Assembly: GCF_036002945.1 (NCBI RefSeq) | Contig: NZ_CP108529.1 | Coordinates: 9,171,001-9,235,000, forward strand | Source of the DNA: Streptomyces sp. NBC_01224 | Lineage (GTDB): Bacteria > Actinomycetota > Actinomycetes > Streptomycetales > Streptomycetaceae | Direction of reading: 5' to 3' | DNA: 64,000 bases | Shown here: piece after piece, positions 42,674-51,227 of the stretch | How the letters are laid out: each line of letters begins with the position of its first letter | How positions within the stretch are numbered: position 1 is the stretch's first letter | Position numbers and translations under genes: made by a program | Notes under the pieces: generated by a model | The model's input: only the letters and a program-made list of their open reading frames with translations | The model's database searches: none | What the model was told of the DNA's origin: nothing

Positions 42674-43628
42674 CGTCTGGGACTCTCGGCGCCGCCGGGC
42701 GGCTCGGCCGCGCGGCCGCCGTCCTGCTGCTGGTCACCCTCGCCGCGCTCGCCCTTCCGCACCTGATGCCCGGATCCCCTGCGCTCGCCGCGCTCGGGCC
42801 CACCGCCACCCCGAGCAGATCACCGCGTACGAGGCGAAGCTGGGGCTGGACGAGAACGTGCTCGCCGCCACCTGGCGCTGGCTCGGCGACGCCCTGCACG
42901 GCAACCTCGGGCACTCGCTGAGCACCGGCGCCCCGGTCACCACCGAGCTGGCCGACCGGATCCCGGTCACGCTCGAACTCTTCGTCGCCGCCCAGCTGGT
43001 GGCGCTCTGCCTGGCCCTGCCGGTGGCCCTGCTCTCGGCCTGGCGGCCCGGCGGCCCGGTGGACCGGATCGCCACCGCGGGGGCGTTCGTCTGGCTCGCC
43101 GTACCCGGCTTCGTGCTCGGCCTGTTGCTGATCTGGATCGCCGCCGTGCAGCTGCGGATCCTGCCCGCCACCGGCTGGACGCCGTTCACCGAGGACCCGG
43201 CGGAAAACCTGAGGCACCTGGTGCTGCCCGCGCTCACCCTCGGCCTCACCGAGGCCGCTGTCTTCACCCGCACCCTGCGCGGCCAACTGCTCGACACCCT
43301 CGACCAGACGTACGTCGCCGCCGCCCGCAGCCGCGGCATGGGCACCACGCGGCTGCTGCTGCGGCGCGCACTTCGGCCGTCCTCGCTGCCGTTGGTCACT
43401 CTGATCGGGATCGGCATCGGGACGTCGCTCGGCGGCTCGGTGCTGGTGGAGACGCTGTTCGGGGTACCGGGTGTCGGAAGCCTCGCCGCGGGCTCCATCA
43501 ACGCCCGCGACTTCCCCGTCATCCAGGCCGTCACGGTGGTCAGCGCCGCCGCCGTCGTTGCCGCCACCCTCGCGGTGGACCTGCTGTACCGCAAGCTCGA
43601 CCCGAGGATCGCCCATGACCACCGCTGA
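42670..43628 (+). pseudogene. ABC transporter permease 1 (DppB-like), frameshifted
   Basis: From GTG 42670 frame 1 reads the first membrane helix (AAAVLLLVTLAALALPHLMP) to GPTATP at about 42813. The family sequence then continues in frame 3 (EQITAYEAKLGLDENVLAAT) through the permease domain (RIPVTLELFVAAQLVAL, LVLPALTLGLTEAAVFTRTL, GTSLGGSVLVETLFGVPG) to 43628. Loss of one C in the ACCCCGAG run would explain it. An internal GTG 42858 could start a short product lacking helix 1. Either the importer is broken or the base is an assembly error. Confidence 0.8.
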
Positions 43629-44481
43629 CACCACCCCGGCGAAGACCGCCAGCACCGCCCGTCCGGCCCGGCGGCGGCCCCCGGCGGGCGTCCTCGCTGC
43701 AGGCGCCTGGCTCGGCGTGGTCGCACTCGCCGCGCTGCTGCTGCCGCTGTTGCCAGGATTCGACCCGCTGCACGGAGATTTCACCGCACCCTCCGCCCCG
43801 CCCGGCCCGGGCCACTGGCTGGGCACCGACGCCTCCGGCCGCGACGTCCTCCAGCGCACCGTCGCCGGCGCCCGTGCCTCCTTCGCGGTCGCCGCGCTGA
43901 CCATCGCCGTCGGCCTCATCGGGGGCGGCGCACTCGGCCTCGCCGCCGGCTGGTTCCGCGGCCCGGTCGACAAGGCCATCGGCTTCGCCACCGACCTGCT
44001 GATGTCCGTACCCACGCTGATCCTGGTGATGATCGTGGTGTCCCTGCGTGGCCCCAGCCTGCCCGTGATCGGCGCACTGATCGGCCTGTTCACCGTCCCG
44101 CACTTCACCCGCGTGGTCCGGGCGGTCGTTCTCGCGCTCAGCGAGCGTGGATTCGTGCAGGCCGCCCGCATGATCGGCACCGCCCCGCTGCGCATGATGC
44201 GCCGCGAGATCGTCCCGCACGTCGCACCGGCCTCACTCACCTTCGCCTTCACCGCAACCACGGTCGCCATCGTCGCCGAGGGATCGCTCAGCTTCCTCGG
44301 CTTCGGGCTGCGCCCGCCGGAACCGTCCTGGGGCGGCGTCATTGCCGAGGGCCGTACCACTCTCGGCAGCGCGCCCTGGATCTCACTCGCCCCAGCCGCC
44401 GTGCTCTGCCTCACCGTCCTCGCCCTCAACTACCTCGGCGAACAGCTGCGTTCGCCCGCAGCGAAGGGAGTACGCGCATGA
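43615..44481 (+). CDS. ABC transporter permease 2 (DppC-like)
   Basis: 288 residues with an N-terminal helix, the DppC-specific WLGTDASGRDVLQRTVAGAR and about five further helices. The EAA-type loop is RGFVQAARMIGTAPLRMMRR. ATG 43615 overlaps the permease 1 stop by 14 bases. It pairs with permease 1 to form the membrane channel of the family 5 importer. Intact. Confidence 0.9.
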   Translation: MTTADTTPAKTASTARPARRRPPAGVLAAGAWLGVVALAALLLPLLPGFDPLHGDFTAPSAPPGPGHWLGTDASGRDVLQRTVAGARASFAVAALTIAVGLIGGGALGLAAGWFRGPVDKAIGFATDLLMSVPTLILVMIVVSLRGPSLPVIGALIGLFTVPHFTRVVRAVVLALSERGFVQAARMIGTAPLRMMRREIVPHVAPASLTFAFTATTVAIVAEGSLSFLGFGLRPPEPSWGGVIAEGRTTLGSAPWISLAPAAVLCLTVLALNYLGEQLRSPAAKGVRA

Positions 44482-45473
44482 CCACCCCAGTGCTGGACGT
44501 CCGCTCGCTCGACACCACCCTGGACACCCCCGACGGCCGGTCGTTGCACATCCTGCACGGCATCGACCTCACCATCGACGCCGGCGAATGCCTCGGCGTG
44601 GTTGGCGAGTCCGGCTCAGGCAAGTCCGTCCTCGCCCGCACCGTCCTCGGCGTCCACCCCCGCACCACCCGGGTCGCCACCACTGGGCAGGTTCTGTTCC
44701 AGGGCGAGGAGCTGCTCGCCGCCACTCCCGACCGACGCGCCGAACTCCTCGGCACTGGCGTCGCGATGGTCCACCAGGACCCGATGACCTCGCTCAACCC
44801 CGTCATCCGGATCGCCGACCAGATCACCGAATCGATCACCAACCGGCGCCGGCTCTCACGCCGCGCCCGCCGCGATACCGCCACCGAACTCCTCGCAGCC
44901 GTCGACGTCCCCGACCCGGCCCGGCGGGCCCGCGCCTACCCGCATGAGCTCTCCGGCGGTCTGCGCCAGCGCGCCGGCATCGCCGCAGCCCTGGCCGGTT
45001 CCCCCGCCCTGCTGCTCGCCGACGAACCCACCACCGCCCTCGACGTCACCGTCCAGCGCACCGTCCTCGACCTGCTCGACCGCCACCGTGAGACCCGCGG
45101 CCTGGCCACCCTGCTGATCACCCACGACATCGGCCTGCTTTACGGCCGGGCCCGGCGGATCGCGGTCATGTACGGCGGCCGGATCGTCGAGACCGGCCCT
45201 ACCGAGGTGGTCACCGAACGCCCCGCCCACCCGTACACCGCCGCGCTGCTGCGCTCCGTTCCTCGCGTCACCGGACCGCTGAGGCGCACTCTGCCGGCCA
45301 TCCCCGGCTCGCCACCGGACCTCTCCCACCCAGCCGCGGGCTGCCCGTTCGCGCCGCGCTGCGAGCGCGCCCAGGCCGTCTGCGCCACGGCGGCGGCCGC
45401 CGTCCACCTGGCCGGTCCCGGGCACACAGCCAGCTGCCACTTCCCCCTGACCATGTCGGAGAACGCCGCATGA
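44478..45473 (+). CDS. ABC transporter ATPase 1 (DppD-like)
   Basis: 331 residues. Walker A GVVGESGSGKSVLA, signature LSGGLRQRAGIAAAL, Walker B LLLADEPTTALDV and the H-loop ITHDIGLL. The C-terminal oligopeptide-transporter extension has Cys residues (GCPFAPRCERAQAVC) typical of Dpp/Opp ATPases and possibly an Fe-S site. It overlaps both neighbours by ATGA, so the operon is translationally coupled. Confidence 0.95.
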   Translation: MTTPVLDVRSLDTTLDTPDGRSLHILHGIDLTIDAGECLGVVGESGSGKSVLARTVLGVHPRTTRVATTGQVLFQGEELLAATPDRRAELLGTGVAMVHQDPMTSLNPVIRIADQITESITNRRRLSRRARRDTATELLAAVDVPDPARRARAYPHELSGGLRQRAGIAAALAGSPALLLADEPTTALDVTVQRTVLDLLDRHRETRGLATLLITHDIGLLYGRARRIAVMYGGRIVETGPTEVVTERPAHPYTAALLRSVPRVTGPLRRTLPAIPGSPPDLSHPAAGCPFAPRCERAQAVCATAAAAVHLAGPGHTASCHFPLTMSENAA

Positions 45474-46417
45474 CCGCCGTCCTGCACGCCACCGGACTCT
45501 CCGTGGTCCACCGCACCCGATCCGGGCCCCTGCACGCCGTCAGCGAGGTCGACCTGACCCTGCACGAGCGCCGCACCCTCGCCCTGGTCGGTGAGTCCGG
45601 CTCAGGCAAGAGCAGCATTGCCAAGGCCATGCTCCGGCTGCCCCCGCCCACTGCCGGCACCGTCACTCTCAACGGCACCGACCTCGCCACCCTCACGCCC
45701 CGCGCCCTGCGCGCGCTGCGTCCCCGAATGCAGATGGTCTTCCAGGACCCGCTCTCCTCGCTCAACCCACGCCGCAGGGTCAGCGACCTGGTTGCCGAAC
45801 CGCTTGACGCCCACCCGGATCCGGCGCGCGACCGCACGGCCGTCGTGGCACGACAGCTGGATGCGGTGGGCCTCCCGCCCGCTCTGTTCGGCGACCGCCG
45901 CCCCGGCCAGCTCTCCGGCGGCCAGGCCCAGCGGGTCGCCATCGCCCGGGCGCTCGCCGCCGAACCCCGCGTACTGATCGCCGACGAAGCGGTCTCCGCA
46001 CTGGACGTCTCCGCCCAGGCCACCGTGCTCAACCTGCTCCGCCGACTCACCGAGGAACGCGGCCTGGCAAGCCTGTTCATCTCGCACGACCTCGGCGTGG
46101 TGCGGGCGGTCAGCGACGACGTCGCCGTGCTACAGCTCGGCCGGCTCTGTGAACAGGGCCCAACGGAGGAGGTGCTCGCCGCCCCCGCCCACCCCTACAC
46201 CGCCGCCTTGCTCGCCGCCGTCCCCGAACCCGGCCGCCCCCTCGGCGACACCGGCCTACTCCCCGCCGACCCGCCGTCCCCGTTGGCCCCGCCCTCCGGC
46301 TGCCGCTTCCGAACCCGCTGCCCACTCGCCGACGCCCGCTGCTCAGCAGAGACACCCGCGATGCGCGAGGTCGCCCCGGGCCGCACAGCCGCGTGCCACC
46401 GGCCGTTGATCTCCTGA
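45470..46417 (+). CDS. ABC transporter ATPase 2 (DppF-like)
   Basis: 315 residues. Walker A LVGESGSGKSSIAK, signature LSGGQAQRVAIARAL, Walker B VLIADEAVSALDVS, H-loop ISHDLGVV, and the C-terminal GCRFRTRCPLADARC motif. Last gene of the importer operon; it works as a heterodimer with ATPase 1 to drive uptake. Confidence 0.95.
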   Translation: MTAVLHATGLSVVHRTRSGPLHAVSEVDLTLHERRTLALVGESGSGKSSIAKAMLRLPPPTAGTVTLNGTDLATLTPRALRALRPRMQMVFQDPLSSLNPRRRVSDLVAEPLDAHPDPARDRTAVVARQLDAVGLPPALFGDRRPGQLSGGQAQRVAIARALAAEPRVLIADEAVSALDVSAQATVLNLLRRLTEERGLASLFISHDLGVVRAVSDDVAVLQLGRLCEQGPTEEVLAAPAHPYTAALLAAVPEPGRPLGDTGLLPADPPSPLAPPSGCRFRTRCPLADARCSAETPAMREVAPGRTAACHRPLIS

Positions 46418-46469
46418 GCAGCGCGCGAGCGGTGGGCTCGCCCCTTCGATATGGCCGTCACCGATACGG

Positions 46470-46705
46470 GCAGCCGGTGCGCTCACACGTCCTGACGCAG
46501 CGGAAGCCGGTGTGGCCGCTCGTGCTGTCAGGAGAGTTGGCCGCGTGGGCGGCTACGCGGTAGCGGTTGCAGCAGGACGCGTGGCACATGTGCGAGCCGC
46601 CGCGCGTCACCTTGGCGGTGCCGGTTGAGGGACCCTTCGGGTGGCCGACGGCTCGCCCAGGGGGTGGGTCGTCGACCACCAGTCGGCGCACCGATGCACC
46701 CTCCC
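46470..46705 (-). pseudogene. Formylglycine-generating enzyme C-terminal fragment
   Basis: Minus strand reads TRGGSHMCHASCCNRYRVAA and NSPDSTSGHTGFRCVR, the catalytic C-terminus of an FGE with both active-site Cys positions. The DNA is clearly related to the 3' end of the FGE gene at 6055, for example a shared run around CGCGGTAGCGGTTGCAG. The rest of the gene is absent or unrecognisable beyond about 46705. Confidence 0.7.
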
Positions 46706-46866
46706 TGTCAGACGTCGCGACCGGGAACCCCGGACTCGACGGTGCAAACTTGCTGAGCAGGACCAGCAGCCGGAGGACCCGCCCCGACCGGCGCACAGAT
46801 CAAGGCCGCACGATGAGCGGCACGTGGCCCGTCTCCTTCTCCGATCACACGGCCTACTGTTAAAGA

Positions 46867-47067
46867 ATGAGCAAAGTTGAGCATGAGACCGGTCCCCAGG
46901 GGCTGCTTGTGTGCCCAGTTTGCAAGCACCCCGTGGCCCCCACGATCATGAGACGGCACAAGACTCTCGGAGTCTTCGTGCCCGTGCGGGGCCCGGGCCC
47001 CTGCCACAACCCCGACTGCCCCGAATACCTGGAGGAGCCGGAGCGCAGCAGTCCCCAGGACCACTGA
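46867..47067 (+). CDS. Small zinc-ribbon-like protein
   Basis: 66 residues with four cysteines as CPVCKH (residues 16-19) and CHNPDCPEY (about 46-51), a plausible zinc ribbon. ATG 46867 has no good Shine-Dalgarno; AAAGA directly precedes it. Composition is markedly less GC-rich at the start than flanking genes. I do not recognise a named family. It lies alone between an FGE fragment and an IS1380 fragment. Confidence 0.5.
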   Translation: MSKVEHETGPQGLLVCPVCKHPVAPTIMRRHKTLGVFVPVRGPGPCHNPDCPEYLEEPERSSPQDH

Positions 47068-47334
47068 CATCAAGACATGTGACCCCCCGACGGACGACGC
47101 TCGCGGCCCGGGAGAGTGACTCACGGTGAGCGTCCGAATCCCGGACTCGTCATGCCGGTGATGAACCTGACCCCGGGCAGGCCAAGAGAACGTGGAAGAC
47201 GCAGTGGCAGACCACGGTGATCGGCTACCTCGTCCAAGTCTTGTCCGAGGGCCCGGCTGTCGCGTCGGGAGGGCGCCGGATTTCACGGATCCGGGATGGG
47301 GTTGACTCGTAGGACAAGGCCGTTGGTGCTGGTC

Positions 47335-47480
47335 AGCCGGGGTTCGGGAGGGCGACGAGTCGCTGGATCGCGGTGGTGATCACGTCGGTCCAGGGCCGGT
47401 GGCGGGTGAACCGGAGGATGCGGCGGCGTCCGGTGGTGACGAGGTGGGCGGCGGCGGAGAACAGTCGCAGCCGCAGGTGA
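47335..47480 (-). pseudogene. IS1380-family transposase C-terminal fragment
   Basis: Minus strand ends with HLRLRLFSAAAHLVTTGRRR, ILRFTRHRPWTDVITTAIQR and LVALPNPG, stop, as in IS1380 transposases. It abuts IS3 sequence at about 47483. Confidence 0.65.
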
Positions 47481-47487
47481 CGGGGCC

Positions 47488-47946
47488 GAACTGACGGAGA
47501 AGATCCGCGAAATCCACGCCGATTCCGGCGGGATCTACGGCTTGCCGCGGGTGCACGCCGTACTCAAGCGCGAGGGAGTCCACGTCGGGCGTAAGCGGGT
47601 CGAGCGCCTGATGCGAGAGGACGGTCTCGCGGGCATCAGCCCGCGCCGCAAGGGCTTCACGCGCCGGGATCCCAAGGCCACGCTCGCCCCGGACCTGGTC
47701 GAGCGCGACTTCACCGCCGATCCACCGAACCGGCTGCGGGTCACCGACCTGACGATGATCCCCACCACCGAGGGCCCGCTGTGGCTCTCGGTGATCCGCG
47801 ATGCGTTCTCCCGCCGCGTCGTTGCGCGGGAGACCTCCGCCCGCGCGGACGCCGACCTGGTGCTGACCACGCTGGAGTACGCGCTCGCCACCCGTGAGGT
47901 CGAGCCAGCACAGGACGAGGTAGCGAAGAGCGCGTACCCGCTGTAG
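47488..47946 (+). pseudogene. IS3-family OrfB internal fragment
   Basis: ELTEKIREIHADSGGIYGLP, RKRVERLMREDGLAGISPRR, RVTDLTMIPTTEGPLWLSVI and ARADADLVLTTLEYALATRE. The first catalytic Asp is present (VTDLT); the second and the Glu are lost where the frame runs into foreign sequence (QDEVAKSAYPL). A fragment. Confidence 0.75.
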
Positions 47947-48159
47947 CGGCGGGGTGGCGGGCCCCGTCGACAGCGCTCTGCGCCTTCGGCGATCACGCTG
48001 ATGCGTACGCTGTACGAAGCGCGACTCGAACCGGTCCCTTGCCGACGCCGGCTGCTGTCGCCACGTCGGCCATGCCCGTGGGCCTGGGCCTCGACGGCCA
48101 CTGAGCAGAACGCCTCCAACCGTGCGGTAGTGAACAGGAACGCGTTCACCCGCTCACCT

Positions 48160-48528
48160 TCATCCCAGCCGATCCCGTGGGACCAGCGGCAGCAGAGCTC
48201 GCATCGTCTCCTCGGGGTCGGGGACGGAGATCGCCAGCCGGCTGAACGGTGCACCCCGACGCAGTTCCACACACAGCACCGGCCTGCCGGCCCGTACCAA
48301 CGCGAAGTCCTGTCCCTCCCGGAGATGCCGGATACCCGCGCACAGCCGTCCGGGAATCCAGGTGCCCCGACCGCACCCACCGCGAAGCGCACGCCACCAG
48401 TCGGGCTCGACATGGAGCCGGCGCAGCGCCGACACCGGAACCCGCACATCGCGGTGGCGTGCCGCTGCCTTCTCCCGCCAGGACAGGCCAACGACGATAT
48501 CGGTGCCCTCGATTACCACCCGCGCCAT
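48160..48528 (-). CDS. Conserved hypothetical protein (Streptomyces PH-like type)
   Basis: 122 residues, a compact mixed alpha/beta protein without membrane segments. Conserved-looking blocks are VPVSALRRLHVEPDWWRALR, GTWIPGRLCAGIRHLREGQD and VLCVELRRGAPFSRLAISVP. It resembles small Streptomyces proteins of unknown function with a PH-like strand pattern; this is a by-eye impression. ATG 48528 has a strong GGGAGAG eight bases upstream. A 19-bp perfect palindrome lies about 100 bases upstream. Confidence 0.75.
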   Translation of the reverse strand: MARVVIEGTDIVVGLSWREKAAARHRDVRVPVSALRRLHVEPDWWRALRGGCGRGTWIPGRLCAGIRHLREGQDFALVRAGRPVLCVELRRGAPFSRLAISVPDPEETMRALLPLVPRDRLG

Positions 48529-48626
48529 GTACTCTCCCTCTCTTTGTGGTGCTGCGAGGTTGGCGTGGTTTGGTGCGTGGCGATCTTCAGACCCGTTCCA
48601 GGTCTGCACCGTGCCGTCAGATTTTC

Positions 48627-48645
48627 CTCAGCACGACGTGCTGAG
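48627..48645. promoter_or_regulatory. 19-bp perfect inverted repeat, candidate operator
   Basis: CTCAGCACG-A-CGTGCTGAG has 9-bp arms with a single central base. It lies upstream of the gene starting at 48528, at operator distance. No regulator is adjacent. Confidence 0.45.
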
Positions 48646-48671
48646 ACAGTCACCCGATGCCGATTACTGAA

Positions 48672-48714
48672 GACTGAGCCCGTAGGCATCCGGGGTGCGT
48701 TGCCGGGCTCAGTC
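48672..48714. terminator. Stem-loop with 11-bp perfect arms
   Basis: GACTGAGCCCG at 48672-48682 and CGGGCTCAGTC at 48704-48714 pair perfectly around a 21-base loop. No clear upstream gene ends here, so it could terminate a lost gene or be a regulatory hairpin. Confidence 0.45.
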
Positions 48715-48854
48715 ATGCACGGTCATGACACATCGATCGGGCATCGAGGGCTTTCTTCAGCCTCCGACTCCTCCGGGGCAGCAGATCCCACCTCAGGCAT
48801 ATCCGACGGCTCCAATCCCGTCGTCCGCAGGGCCGGCCAGGACACGAAGGCCGG

Positions 48855-48884
48855 CCACGGCCGCACGGGCCCGTGCGGCCGTGG
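48855..48884. repeat. 30-bp perfect palindrome
   Basis: 15-bp arms (CCACGGCCGCACGGG and its complement) meet with no spacer. In RNA it would form an extremely stable hairpin on either strand. It is a candidate bidirectional terminator, but no intact gene converges on it now. Confidence 0.6.
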
Positions 48885-49606
48885 AACCGACCTCAGTCAT
48901 CACACTCCCGCAGATTCTTCACCGCAGTGCCCTGCCGACGATGGAGTCCTCTCGTCGCGGACTTGTCCGGGACGGGGCGTCTCGCGTCGGTGGGTTCGGA
49001 ATCTTTTGTAGTCCGGTGGTCTCTTGGTTCCGGGCATTGATCGCATCGTCGGCGAGGCGACAGACTCATCGGAAGAGGCTGGCACTGAGCTGCTCGGCCG
49101 CGGGATGCTGGGTTTGATCTCCTTGCAAGCTCTGCCTCGAACGTGTCCCATCGGATCTCTGCTACGACCTTCTGCTGCAGCCGCTGTCCCGGGCCTCGGC
49201 GGAGTCCGCAGCCTCCGGAGTAACTGCTGCGAAGTCCAGGTCATCGCCGCTGGACAGACGCGTTCGTTTGGGTTTCGATGGATATCTGCCGTACTTGATG
49301 AGCGGTCATGCGGCAGAGGGCGGCCGGGTCCCCGGTCACATGTCGGCGCGTGGGGTCCGGCCCGCTGGTGCGGGGAGCCACGGGCATGTATGTCGTCATG
49401 GCCGGCCGAGCCGGAGCCTCGTTGCGGACGTGCTTTGAGAGCGGCATCCCTCCGCAACGCGGCAGGGTTTCTGTAACCCGCCAGTTCGTTCTCCACGCGG
49501 CGACGACCCCTCCAGTGATGACTGAGCGTGATCATCTAGGTCCGCGTTCTACCGAATGCGCGAATTTTTATGCGAGCCCCCACGGCCGCAGGCAGGAGAT
49601 CTCTGA
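48885..49606. other. 720-base stretch without a recognisable gene
   Basis: No frame shows a family motif or a start with good ribosome binding site. Together with 48529-48854 it is a long non-coding or decayed interval. Confidence 0.45.
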
Positions 49607-49786
49607 TCAGTCGGGTGGCTCGGGGACGGGGCGGGATCCCGGACCTGGCGCTGGGGATGGCTCCGCGTCCGGCCGGGGCTCGGGTTCGCAGGGACCTGGC
49701 ACGGACGGCGATTGCGGGTCGTGTGGCACTGGATCCGGCTGGCTGGGGACGGGTCCCGGACCTTCAGGGGAGGGTTTTGTGGTCAT
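49607..49786 (-). CDS. Small proline-rich protein
   Basis: 59 residues, about one-third proline with many Ser, Asp and Glu (EGPGPVPSQPDPVPHDPQSP), probably disordered. ATG 49786 is preceded by AAGGACGAG. It has no signal peptide. Short low-complexity frames are easy to overcall in high-GC DNA; the ribosome binding site is the main support. Confidence 0.4.
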   Translation of the reverse strand: MTTKPSPEGPGPVPSQPDPVPHDPQSPSVPGPCEPEPRPDAEPSPAPGPGSRPVPEPPD

Positions 49787-50239
49787 CGCTCTCGTCCTTG
49801 CGTTGTGCGCCACCGAACTTTTGGATGAACGCTGGGAAGGAGCTTTCAGGCAGGCGCGTCCGGCTTGTGATCAAGGATATCCGCGGTGGCATTCCGGAGT
49901 GGCATAGCGCATATCTGCATTCTCGGGTGTCTGCCCACGTACCGCCCGCGCCGAAGCGGTCACTCATCGAATACGAACAGCCGCTCAGCTCAGCGCGGAA
50001 CAGCCGCAACCTGCCCCGGGAGGGAATCGACAGTGATCGAGCCGAACCCCTCACGCCGCCCTGCGACTTCTTCAGTGGTCAGGACCGGGAGTGCCCGGCC
50101 GGCCATGAGCGCTGGCGGTGGTCTCAAGAGGCGACCGGAGTCTTCAGAGGGGAACCTGGAACCACGGGCGGCTGTGCTGGACCTGGGAACGGGAAGCGGG
50201 GTGGACTTGGCCGTACGGGTCGCACAGTTGGGTGGAATG
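49787..50239. other. 450-base stretch, mostly without a recognisable gene
   Basis: No intact gene. From about 50165 the frame leading into the CBS gene reads RAAVLDLGTGSGVDLAVRV, a Rossmann-like scrap (methyltransferase or zinc-type dehydrogenase). Confidence 0.4.
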
Positions 50240-50644
50240 GTGACTGCCGTCTGCGCGACCAGTCGCTCGCGCGGCGCAAACGATTCTGTCCTGCTCGCGG
50301 CTCACAGGATGGCGGAGCTGGGAGTCGGTGCCCTACCCATCTGTGGTCAGGACGAGCATCTGAAGGGAATGCTCACCGACCGTGACATCGTGACCAAGGT
50401 TCTGGCGGCCGACAAGGTTCCCGTGGCAACCACCGCCGGTGAACTGGCTCAGGGGAAAGCCATCACGATCGGCGCCGACGACGACGCATGGGAGGTCCTG
50501 CGCACGATGAGTACCCACAAGGTGCGTCGGCTGCCCGTCATCGACGGCCACACCCTGGTCGGCATGGTTGCCCAGGCAGACGTCGCCCGCGCCTTGCCCA
50601 CCCCGGCCGTCGGGGACTTGCTTGAAGCGCTGTCCAAGGACTGA
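50240..50644 (+). CDS. CBS-domain protein, N-terminus replaced
   Basis: A two-CBS protein of the small actinobacterial type: MAELGVGALPICGQDEHLKG and MLTDRDIVTKVLAADK (first CBS), then GELAQGKAITIGADDDAWEV and HKVRRLPVIDGHTLVGMVAQ (second CBS). Such proteins bind adenosine nucleotides and are often dormancy- or stress-associated. The usual start with the first strand (xxMTPxxxC) is missing: before about 50255 the open frame holds unrelated Rossmann-like sequence. GTG 50240 is the nearest start but lacks a clear ribosome binding site. It is followed 42 bases later by the DUF2795 gene. Confidence 0.7.
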   Translation: MTAVCATSRSRGANDSVLLAAHRMAELGVGALPICGQDEHLKGMLTDRDIVTKVLAADKVPVATTAGELAQGKAITIGADDDAWEVLRTMSTHKVRRLPVIDGHTLVGMVAQADVARALPTPAVGDLLEALSKD

Positions 50645-50686
50645 CCGGGCGGATGCACACCCGACCGGCAAGGAGGTGTCCCCACC

Positions 50687-51094
50687 ATGGACCGAGGAAG
50701 CAGCCGTCTCAGCCCCCATGAGGACGATCAGCGCAAGCACGAACTGCAGGGACTCCTGCGGTCCGGCCACACCACCCGCGCAAACGAGGCGTACGACCCC
50801 GAGCCTCCCGCCGACGACGACGTGCGCGTTGACCCGGGCGGTCCCGTCCCCCCACCAGGTGCGGAACGAGAGCGAGCGCGCGCCGAGGCCGAGGCCGAGG
50901 AACTCAGAGCTGAACTCGCGCGTCGCCTGAGCCGCGCGGTCTTCCCTGCGGACCGTGCGTCCCTCTTGCGCACTCTTTCCGACGCGTACGCTCCGGACGC
51001 GCTGATGGACGCGGTGCGAGAACTTCCCATGGACGACCGGTATGCGAACGCTGGAGAGATCACAAGGGCACTGGGATACCGGCCACGTGTCTGA
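50687..51094 (+). CDS. DUF2795 domain protein
   Basis: 135 residues. A charged, probably disordered N-terminal half (DPEPPADDDVRVDPGGPVPP) and a coiled-coil-like Glu/Arg/Ala run lead into a C-terminal DUF2795 domain (LSRAVFPADRASLLRTLSDA, AVRELPMDDRYANAGEITRA). ATG 50687 has a strong AAGGAGGTG. Common small actinobacterial protein, function unknown. Probably co-transcribed with the CBS gene, consistent with a shared stress role. Confidence 0.85.
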   Translation: MDRGSSRLSPHEDDQRKHELQGLLRSGHTTRANEAYDPEPPADDDVRVDPGGPVPPPGAERERARAEAEAEELRAELARRLSRAVFPADRASLLRTLSDAYAPDALMDAVRELPMDDRYANAGEITRALGYRPRV

Positions 51095-51227
51095 ACCTCG
51101 TCGGGGCAGTGCTGTCGCGCACGGACGAAGCACTCAAGCGTACGCCGCCCAGCGCAACATGACCCGCCAGCCGTCGCCCAGCACCACGGGCCGTCGGCCC
51201 GGGGTGCTGCAGTAGGCTGCGCTGGCG

